From Amphritea pacifica (GTDB lineage: Bacteria; Pseudomonadota; Gammaproteobacteria; Pseudomonadales; Balneatricaceae), in the NCBI RefSeq assembly GCF_016924145.1, contig NZ_JAFFZO010000026.1:1-64000 (forward strand): a stretch of 64,000 bases of DNA, in the 5' to 3' direction. The notes beneath the pieces were generated by a model, which had not been told where the DNA came from, ran no database searches, and saw only the letters and a program-made list of their open reading frames with translations. A program made the position numbers and the translations under genes. The number at the start of each line of letters is the position of its first letter. Positions within the stretch are counted from its first letter, which is position 1. Below are positions 57,768 through 64,000 of the stretch, one piece after another.

Positions 57768-60571
57768 TGAAAGTGAATAAAACAGGGATGTTCAAACTAG
57801 TTTTTCTTATCGTGTCTGTCAGTAGGCCGGTGTTGTCGGCTGAATATACCATCAGCCCGATACCGATTGGGGCGGCAGAAACGGCGCAACCCAATGTGAT
57901 GATCCTGATGGACACGTCCGGGAGTATGGATGATCCTCCTGCGGGCCAGCCCAAAGGAAAGAAAAAGATCGATCAGGCCAAGTCCGCTGCCCGTGCTGTG
58001 ATTGAATCGGGCTCAGGAATGCAGCTGGGGCTGGCGAGCTTTAACTACGAAGAGGGGGGTAAAATCGACCAGGTTTGTGGCAGTAAAAAAGCCAACCTGC
58101 TGAAAACCCTTGATGGCTATGGTGCGGATAACTGGACCCCGATGGCTGAAGCATATTATGAGGTAACCCGTTATTTCAGGGGGATGAAGGGGCACTTTTC
58201 GCACACCGGCAGTCGTTACTCCTCGCCGATTACCAGCCAGTGTCAGAAAAATTTTACGATTGTCATTACCGATGGCGAACCGACCAAAGATGGTAACTTT
58301 AGTCAACTCAACGACGCTGACGCCGGTAGCAATCTGCCGAACTGGGATACCAGCGATGATGACAGAAAGTTCACGAGAGACCGGTGGGGCAGGACTAGCT
58401 TAGCCAGTACTGAAAAATGGTACTACCTGGATGACCTGGCAAAATTCGCCTGGGACACCGATATGAGTGATCAGGCCGGTATGCAGAATATGTACACCTA
58501 TACCATCGGTTTTGATATTAACTTTCCCATGCTCAATGATGCTGCTGTGAAAGGGCATGGCGAGTACTTTACGGCAGGCAGTGAGACGGAACTGCTGACT
58601 TCATTGCAGCAGGTGTTTGCTGACATCAGCCGAAAAGTGTTCAGCGATACGCAGCTGAGTGCCAACAGTGGTTATATTACCAGTGGCCTGAATATCTATC
58701 AGGCCAGCTACAATACGGGCGGCTGGAGCGGTGAACTGTCGGCTTTCAGTACAGCCATCAACGCTCAGAGCGGGCTTCTTGAGGTCAGTGATGTCCCTGT
58801 GTGGAGTGCTTCGTCTGGTATTCCCTCTGCTAATAGTCGGATTGTCATCACTAACAGGGGCTCAACCGGCATCGGATTTCGCTGGAACAGTTTTACCAGT
58901 GAAGAAAAAACGCTGTTATTTAATAATGACTCCTCACAGGTGGACTATATACGTGGCGAAAGCGTAAGCGATTTTCGTGCTCGTCAGAGTCTGTTGGGGG
59001 ATATTATTCACTCGAATCCGATCTATGTCGGCCCACCGCAGAATTTTAACAGTACCTCCTCCTATCGGGCGTTTAAAAAGAGATATGCCGATCGCGAGCC
59101 GATGATCTATGTCGGAGCTAATGATGGCATGTTGCACGGCTTTCGGGCCTCAGATGGTGAGGAGTTGCTGGCCTATATCCCGTCGATTCTGCTACCAAAG
59201 CTTAAACAGCTGACAGCGGCAGATTATCAGCATCAGTACTATGTGGATGGCACACCGACAGTTCAGGATGTTTATGTGGGCGGACAGTGGCGCACTATGC
59301 TTGCTGGTGGGCTCAATGGTGGCGGTCAGGGGATCTATCTGCTGGATGTTACCGACCCTGATGATTTTAGCGAGACGGAGGCTGCGAAGGTTTTCCGCTG
59401 GGAGTTCAACGATAGCGATGATGTCGATATGGGTTACAGCTATGCCCGCCCGGCGATAGTCAGACTGAAAGATGGCAACTGGTATGTGGTGTTTGGCAAT
59501 GGTTATAACAGTACCGAAGCAGATGATCACCAGAGTTTAACCGGGGATGCAGTGATCTATCTGGTTGATCTGGCAACGGGTCAGACAGTGATTAAGCTCT
59601 CCACCAATACAGGCTTGGATGAGGCACCGGCAGGACTGAACAGACCTAATGGTATGTCCACGCTATCCCCCGTCAGTGATGATGGCGCTACGGTAAACGT
59701 GATTTATGGCGGTGACCTGTATGGCAATATCTGGAAGTTTGATCTGTCTGATAGTAACCCGGTCAACTGGAAGCTGGACTATAAGCTGTTTCAGGCGTGC
59801 AGGAGTTCAACTCTCAGCACTCCATGTGCTGCTGGCGATATTCAGCCGATCACCTCACGACTGGTGGTGTCAGAAGATGTCTACGGACATAATATGGTTT
59901 TCTTTGGTACCGGCAAAGATTTTGAAATAGCAGATAAATCAGATATGAGCGTGCAGAGCTTCTATGGTGTGATCGATAGCGGCTCAGCGATCACGGGTAG
60001 TCGGTCACAGTTACTGGAACAGTCGATCTATTATCAGGGTAGTCATGACTTTAATGGTGTGACCCGCAACCTGCGCCTGACAACCAACAACCGTTTAACC
60101 GACAGTCAGGCCGGCTGGTTTATCGATCTGAAAACACCCGATGGTAACGGGGGCTGGCTGCAGCTGGGTGAGCGCGTGCTTAACCCTCCCGGCATAAGAG
60201 ATCGTCGTGTCCTGCTCTCAACCCGGACTTATACCTCTGATCCCTGTAAGGCGGGCGGAAATGGCTGGACCATGGAGCTGGATAAAAGCTCAGGTAGTCG
60301 CTTCTCCTATGTCACCGTTGATAATAACCGGGATGGCCAGTATGACGACGATGATAAGGTCAGCGATGCAAATGGCGATAAGGTGAACGCATCAGGTCAG
60401 CAGCGGGGTAATGGCAATGGTTCGTTAATTCTGACGGATGGCATTGAGGATCAGATCATTAGCACCGGCGGCGAAGATGATCCCGACAAGCCGGGTGACC
60501 CGGATAAGCGTCAGCGTGACCCCAACGCAACGGGCCGATCCAGTTGGCGCTATCTGGAGGAACGAGACTGA
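57767..60571 (+). CDS. pilY1: PilY1-like pilus tip adhesin with von Willebrand A domain
   Basis: 934 residues from ATG 57767 (a GTG one codon earlier is in frame). A signal peptide (to about residue 25, VLSAEYT) precedes a vWA domain with MIDAS residues D49, S51 and S53 (MDTSGSM). The C-terminal beta-propeller has PMIYVGANDGMLHGF and GDLYGNIWKFDL. A calcium-type loop, DNNRDGQYDDDDKV, lies near the end. PilY1 sits at the pilus tip and takes part in adhesion, extension and surface sensing. pilE overlaps its stop. Confidence 0.95.
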   Translation: MKVNKTGMFKLVFLIVSVSRPVLSAEYTISPIPIGAAETAQPNVMILMDTSGSMDDPPAGQPKGKKKIDQAKSAARAVIESGSGMQLGLASFNYEEGGKIDQVCGSKKANLLKTLDGYGADNWTPMAEAYYEVTRYFRGMKGHFSHTGSRYSSPITSQCQKNFTIVITDGEPTKDGNFSQLNDADAGSNLPNWDTSDDDRKFTRDRWGRTSLASTEKWYYLDDLAKFAWDTDMSDQAGMQNMYTYTIGFDINFPMLNDAAVKGHGEYFTAGSETELLTSLQQVFADISRKVFSDTQLSANSGYITSGLNIYQASYNTGGWSGELSAFSTAINAQSGLLEVSDVPVWSASSGIPSANSRIVITNRGSTGIGFRWNSFTSEEKTLLFNNDSSQVDYIRGESVSDFRARQSLLGDIIHSNPIYVGPPQNFNSTSSYRAFKKRYADREPMIYVGANDGMLHGFRASDGEELLAYIPSILLPKLKQLTAADYQHQYYVDGTPTVQDVYVGGQWRTMLAGGLNGGGQGIYLLDVTDPDDFSETEAAKVFRWEFNDSDDVDMGYSYARPAIVRLKDGNWYVVFGNGYNSTEADDHQSLTGDAVIYLVDLATGQTVIKLSTNTGLDEAPAGLNRPNGMSTLSPVSDDGATVNVIYGGDLYGNIWKFDLSDSNPVNWKLDYKLFQACRSSTLSTPCAAGDIQPITSRLVVSEDVYGHNMVFFGTGKDFEIADKSDMSVQSFYGVIDSGSAITGSRSQLLEQSIYYQGSHDFNGVTRNLRLTTNNRLTDSQAGWFIDLKTPDGNGGWLQLGERVLNPPGIRDRRVLLSTRTYTSDPCKAGGNGWTMELDKSSGSRFSYVTVDNNRDGQYDDDDKVSDANGDKVNASGQQRGNGNGSLILTDGIEDQIISTGGEDDPDKPGDPDKRQRDPNATGRSSWRYLEERD

Positions 60572-60999
60572 TGAAACTGCAATCGGATAACCAGGGATTT
60601 TCGTTGATTGAGCTGATGATCACTGTCGCGATTATTGGTTTACTGGCCGCCGTCGCATATCCCTCTTATATGCAGCATATCCGGGACAGCTGGCGTGAGA
60701 CAGCGAGGCTTTGTTTGTTGGATATGACGCAACAGCTAGAGCGGCAATATGCAGCGGATCTGACATACAGCGGATGGGGGGATGCAGATGGCGATGGCCG
60801 GGATGATCTGCTGACCTCCGGTTGTGCATCAGATGGAGATATGGCTACCCGGTATCGGTTTCAGGGGGATGTCACTCTGTTTAGCTTGCAGGCAGTTCCT
60901 CTGGGGGCTCAGGCAGGAGATCAGTGCGGGCAGCTTGGTATTGATCGGCAGGGGCAGAAAACAGCATCGGGCAAAGCGGGTGTCCAGCAGTGCTGGTAG
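60571..60999 (+). CDS. pilE: Type IV minor pilin PilE-like
   Basis: 142 residues from ATG 60571 behind GGAGG. The leader MKLQSDNQG is cut before FSLIELMITVAIIGLLAAVAYPSY, with Glu5 present. CLLDMTQQLERQYAADLTY and the C-terminal cysteines match PilE minor pilins. Fifth gene of the first set, overlapping the pilY1 stop by one base. Confidence 0.92.
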   Translation: MKLQSDNQGFSLIELMITVAIIGLLAAVAYPSYMQHIRDSWRETARLCLLDMTQQLERQYAADLTYSGWGDADGDGRDDLLTSGCASDGDMATRYRFQGDVTLFSLQAVPLGAQAGDQCGQLGIDRQGQKTASGKAGVQQCW

Positions 61000-61021
61000 C
61001 CCTGTAGAGAGGGATAAAGTC

Positions 61022-61510
61022 ATGAATCATGGAGCAGAAACAGGTGTGACGCTGGTCGAACTATTAGTGGCACTCAGCGTGCTGGCAATTTTGCTGACGG
61101 TGGGTGTGCCCTCTCTGGCGGGTTTCGTGTCGTCCCAAAAGCTTGATACGACGGTGCAGTTGCTAAAAGACAGCTATAGTCAGGCCCGATACGAGGCAGT
61201 TACCCAGCAGCGGCCTGTGTTTCTCTGTCCTTTAGATACTGCGACAGGCGGTTGTGGTAAAAACTGGAGTGACGGGGTGATCAGCTATCATGATCTGGAT
61301 GGGGATAACAGTTATGACCCACTTAAGGATACCCAGTTATTGCAGAACGAGTTCCCCTCCGGGGCGGTTATTGTGTATAAAAAGAACTGTTTCCAGATAA
61401 AGCTGACGGCTAAAGGCACAACCGGAGATAATGGAACCTTCACCATGACCGTATCTGAAGAAACAAAAAAGCTCGTTGTTTCCGGTATGGGGCGTATCAG
61501 AAACGGCTGA
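61022..61510 (+). CDS. fimT: FimT/GspH-type minor pilin, first copy
   Basis: 162 residues from ATG 61022. The leader MNHGAETG precedes VTLVELLVALSVLAILLTVGVPSLAGF; RPVFLCPLDTATGGCGKNWSDG is the conserved disulphide region of GspH/FimT pilins. Last gene of the first set, followed by a strong hairpin. FimT-type pilins bind DNA in competence systems of some relatives; here the role is assigned from family only. Confidence 0.9.
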   Translation: MNHGAETGVTLVELLVALSVLAILLTVGVPSLAGFVSSQKLDTTVQLLKDSYSQARYEAVTQQRPVFLCPLDTATGGCGKNWSDGVISYHDLDGDNSYDPLKDTQLLQNEFPSGAVIVYKKNCFQIKLTAKGTTGDNGTFTMTVSEETKKLVVSGMGRIRNG

Positions 61511-61530
61511 TTCCAGCTGATTTCCTGAAA

Positions 61531-61578
61531 ATAAGATTCAAATCAGTTACAGAGTCCTCTGATTTGGTTTAATCTTAT
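61531..61578 (+). terminator. Hairpin closing the first minor-pilin set
   Basis: ATAAGATTCAAATCAG (61531-61546) pairs with CTGATTTG (61559-61566) and, after a 4-base bulge GTTT, AATCTTAT (61571-61578): 16 pairs around a 12-base loop, followed by CCTTTTCTT. Confidence 0.65.
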
Positions 61579-61648
61579 CCTTTTCTTACAACTGTTTGAC
61601 TTAAAGTAACTGTTTTGGGTAGTTCTTGCGTATGGAGAGTTGCAGGAG

Positions 61649-61665
61649 TGACTAAAATATAGTCA
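61649..61665. promoter_or_regulatory. Palindrome upstream of the second minor-pilin set
   Basis: TGACTA (61649-61654), AAATA, TAGTCA (61660-61665). A -10-like TATAAT follows at 61692-61697. A candidate operator, with no assigned regulator. Confidence 0.45.
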
Positions 61666-61691
61666 ATACAGAGTGCAAATGGATTTGCTTC

Positions 61692-61697
61692 TATAAT
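61692..61697 (+). promoter_or_regulatory. -10 box of the second minor-pilin set
   Basis: TATAAT in CTTCTATAATTC, about 40 bases before the fimT-like start. The -35 position reads CAGAGT, so activation by another factor is possible. Confidence 0.5.
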
Positions 61698-61737
61698 TCT
61701 ATTCAATATTCAATGATGAATGGGTGGGGTGATCTTT

Positions 61738-62238
61738 TTGCGTATTGTTAAACAGCGCGGATTTACACTGATTGAGTTGATGGTGGCACTGGTCGTGCTG
61801 GGTATTCTGCTGGGCATCGGTATTCCCAGTTTTAATTCGGTTATTGAGTCAGCCAATCTGAGGTCAGTGACGCATAGCTTAAATACAGCAACTCAGTTGG
61901 CACGTTCAGAAGCTCTGGATCGCAGGGATGATGTTGTTGTCTGCCGGGCTAACGGTGCATTGTCTGCTTGTAGTTTTGGGGCAGACTGGAGCAATGGCTG
62001 GATTGTGGCAACTTTGAAACCGGCAGGTGCAAATTATACTACGCCGGGGGATGTTGAAGTCATCCGGGTTTGGGAAGCTGTGAATATTGTGGTTTCCGGT
62101 GCTTCTAACGGGTTTCGATTTAATAGTTCTGGCCGGGCACCTACTAACGATGATCTGCAAATTCAAAGTGACAGTGAAAGTCGCTGTTTACGCGTTAGCG
62201 GAAGTGGACGTGCCATGGTAGAGGAGGGTGGCTGCTAA
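61738..62238 (+). CDS. FimT/FimU-type minor pilin, second copy
   Basis: 166 residues if started at TTG 61738, which suits the GGTGGGG site and gives leader MRIVKQRG; ATG 61720 and GTG 61729 are in frame as well. Cut before FTLIELMVALVVLGILLGIGIPSF. VVCRANGALSACSFGADWSNGWIV is the GspH/FimT region. First gene of the second set; the pilV-like gene starts on its stop (TAATG). Confidence 0.9.
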   Translation: MRIVKQRGFTLIELMVALVVLGILLGIGIPSFNSVIESANLRSVTHSLNTATQLARSEALDRRDDVVVCRANGALSACSFGADWSNGWIVATLKPAGANYTTPGDVEVIRVWEAVNIVVSGASNGFRFNSSGRAPTNDDLQIQSDSESRCLRVSGSGRAMVEEGGC

Positions 62239-62678
62239 TGTCTGTCTTTGTGAATATGCGGAATGCAAATGAGCGTGGCTCATCTCTTATTGAGGTGTTG
62301 ATCGCTGTTGTTATCATCTCCGTTGGGCTGCTCTCAGTTGCAGCACTCCAGACGATGGCACTAAAGAGTAACCAGGGCTCCTATTATCGTTCTCAGGCGA
62401 CTTTTCTGGCTTACGATCTTGCTGACAGAATCAGAGCTGCGCCGGATTCCGCACTGAATGGTGAGTATGATGATGGGCAGGGGGGTGATCGGGACGAGTG
62501 GGATAATAAAGTGACTGCTGCCTTGGGGGCGGATGCTGTTGGGGTCGTGACCTGGGATAAACCTAACAGACAAGCGACTATTACTATTACCTGGAATGAT
62601 AATCGTGCCCGGATTAGGGCTGAGAATGATGTTGATGATGCAACGTTGGCCAGTTTTAGCTATTTTATGGAGTTTTAA
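62238..62678 (+). CDS. pilV: Minor pilin PilV-like, second copy
   Basis: 146 residues. The leader MSVFVNMRNANERG precedes SSLIEVLIAVVIISVGLLSVAALQ. DLADRIRAAPDSALNGEYDDGQGGDRDEWDN resembles the first copy only in general layout. Coupled to the fimT-like gene by a one-base overlap. Confidence 0.92.
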   Translation: MSVFVNMRNANERGSSLIEVLIAVVIISVGLLSVAALQTMALKSNQGSYYRSQATFLAYDLADRIRAAPDSALNGEYDDGQGGDRDEWDNKVTAALGADAVGVVTWDKPNRQATITITWNDNRARIRAENDVDDATLASFSYFMEF

Positions 62679-62681
62679 TTG

Positions 62682-63638
62682 ATGGCTGCTCAGGTTAAAA
62701 ATAGGCCTCAGCGAGGTTTCAGCTTAATAGAACTGATGATTGCTCTGGTTCTGGGGTTGTTTATTATCGGGGGGGTATTGGCTGTTTTTATCGGCAGTTC
62801 GGCAAGTTTTAATAGTAATGAGTCACTTTCACGGGTTCAGGAAAATGGCCGCTTTGCGTTAGAAATTTTAGCCGAAGATCTGCGTAATACCGGGAATAAA
62901 GGTCTTTGCTGGAATTCAGTAGTCGATGTAATAAACACAGCTGATAGTGATTATGAGGCGGATGCTTATGATCTCAATGACCCGATCAAAGGCTGGACAG
63001 ATGATGCCGGAACCTTTTTTGATGGCACTTTGAATGGTTATAAGGCTGGTACCGACCTGTTTTTGGTAAAACATGCAGCAGAAACTTCAGACGCATCCTT
63101 GTCTGTCGATATTGTTAAAACGGATACAACGTTCACGATTAATGGAGGCGTTGTATCAGGTGCGATAATGCTGTTATCTGATGCAGCAGGTTGTGATCTT
63201 TTCCAAAATACAGCCGCTCTGAACTCTTCCACTATGGCGCGGGCGACAGGGGGAGGGGTTACGATTGGTAATAAAACCGTAGCGGCTCAGGAACTGAGTC
63301 ATGATTATTCAGTGAGCTCTGGTAATATTGTCGAAATTTCAAAGTTATCCAGCACACTCTATTACATTGGATCAGGTACAACGACGGCTAATGCTTTGAG
63401 AGGTATGAGCTTTGATTATGGTGTGGCAAGTGATCAGGAGCTGGTAGAGGGGGTAACTGATATGTCCGTACTTTATGGGATAGTGTCGGGTGCAGGCCCT
63501 GCTTTGGGTTATAGCGCCGATGCAAATGGCGGAAACTGGGATGATGTTGTTGCTGTCAGGGTCACTCTGATCGTTGAAGACGGCGATATCAATCAGAATT
63601 TTTCGACAACGGTCGCGCTCAGGAATCGGTTGCGATGA
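62682..63638 (+). CDS. pilW: Minor pilin PilW-like, second copy
   Basis: 318 residues from ATG 62682 (a TTG one codon upstream is in frame). The leader MAAQVKNRPQRG precedes FSLIELMIALVLGLFIIGGVL; NESLSRVQENGRFALEILAEDLRNTG is the PilW pattern. It is 73 residues longer than the first copy. The next gene overlaps its stop. Confidence 0.92.
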   Translation: MAAQVKNRPQRGFSLIELMIALVLGLFIIGGVLAVFIGSSASFNSNESLSRVQENGRFALEILAEDLRNTGNKGLCWNSVVDVINTADSDYEADAYDLNDPIKGWTDDAGTFFDGTLNGYKAGTDLFLVKHAAETSDASLSVDIVKTDTTFTINGGVVSGAIMLLSDAAGCDLFQNTAALNSSTMARATGGGVTIGNKTVAAQELSHDYSVSSGNIVEISKLSSTLYYIGSGTTTANALRGMSFDYGVASDQELVEGVTDMSVLYGIVSGAGPALGYSADANGGNWDDVVAVRVTLIVEDGDINQNFSTTVALRNRLR

Positions 63639-64000
63639 TGGTGAATAGACGATACACAGGTAACAAAGAGCAGGGAGCAGTGTTGATTATCGCGCTGATC
63701 TTTCTGTTGGTTTTATCCTTTATAGGCGTCAGCTCCATGCAGGGAACCACAATGCAGGAGAAGATGTCGGGCAACCTGCGTGATCGAAATTCGGCTTTTA
63801 ATGCTGCCGAGGCAGGTTTGAGAGAGGGAGAGGCGCAGGCTAGAAGCGATTATTACAACGGTGCTTTAGATACTGATAATTCAAGTAGCGGCACATATAG
63901 CTCATCTTTTTCAGTTAATGAGGCCCCAGAGTGGAAGGCTGAACTGATGGCCGATATCTATGTCAGCCTTAAAGCGGGCGAGGATCCAGCAGGTGCCGTT
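63635..64000 (+). CDS. pilX: Minor pilin-like PilX, second copy (3' end outside window)
   Basis: 122 codons to the window edge, from ATG 63635 (the next codon is also ATG). After the leader, EQGAVLIIALIFLLVLSFIGVSSMQGTTMQEKMSGNLRDRNSAFNAAEAGLREGE is a typical PilX N-terminus. It overlaps pilW by 4 bases. A pilY1 or pilE-type gene would be expected next. Confidence 0.92.
   Translation, partial: MMVNRRYTGNKEQGAVLIIALIFLLVLSFIGVSSMQGTTMQEKMSGNLRDRNSAFNAAEAGLREGEAQARSDYYNGALDTDNSSSGTYSSSFSVNEAPEWKAELMADIYVSLKAGEDPAGAV

Overview
The window is a stretch of chromosome from a gammaproteobacterium, most likely a marine member of the Oceanospirillales (Neptuniibacter/Amphritea/Marinobacterium-like). 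The reasons are: the Pseudomonas-like order ispB-rplU-rpmA-obgE-proB-rpsT-murJ-ribF-ileS-lspA-fkpB followed by minor pilins; the complete tuf/S10/spc/alpha ribosomal block; a fabA-fabB pair; and protein sequences of gammaproteobacterial type. I cannot fix the genus from sequence alone. No rRNA, tRNA, CRISPR array, transposase or phage gene was seen.

Layout. 1-14.5 kb: 3' end of tuf, then the S10, spc and alpha operons on the plus strand (rpsJ to rplQ, with secY, rpmJ and rpoA). Clear sigma70 promoters precede rpsJ and rpsM, and several intercistronic spacers fold into strong hairpins. 14.56-14.9 kb: a cluster of small palindromic repeats between rplQ and uvrA. 14.9-19.4 kb: divergent uvrA and ssb, then a TerB-like gene. 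19.4-22.8 kb: an emrRAB-type multidrug efflux operon behind two perfect 12-bp palindromes. 22.8-29.7 kb: a minus-strand BMP-family (nucleoside/nucleobase type) ABC importer, a 2-oxoglutarate/Fe(II) oxygenase and a RutR-like TetR regulator, with RutR-box-like operators in front of both transcription units. 29.9-37.5 kb: housekeeping genes (RmlD-like reductase, SirB-like membrane protein, moaA, moaC, two acyltransferases, fabB, fabA, tpm).

37.6-44.24 kb: a compact minus-strand four-gene operon (radical SAM enzyme, cytochrome P450, NodU/CmcH-family carbamoyltransferase, TPR protein with a C-terminal LpxL-like acyltransferase domain). It looks like a small specialised-metabolite cassette inserted between tpm and ispB. 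It is visibly more A+T-rich than its surroundings in its distal part, its gene ends overlap or nearly abut, and I recognise no known product. This is the best candidate for an undescribed system in the window.

44.36-55.84 kb: ispB, rplU-rpmA, obgE, proB, rpsT, murJ, ribF, ileS, lspA, fkpB. 55.9-64 kb: two consecutive minor-pilin gene sets for type IV pilus assembly. The first is pilV-pilW-pilX-pilY1-pilE-fimT; the second is fimT-pilV-pilW-pilX and runs off the window edge. The ispH gene usually found after fkpB in related genomes is not present here.

Many ribosomal and housekeeping promoters in the window (rpsM, rplU, rpsT, ribF) share a -10 box followed directly by a YTCGCG discriminator, which suggests common growth-rate or stringent control.
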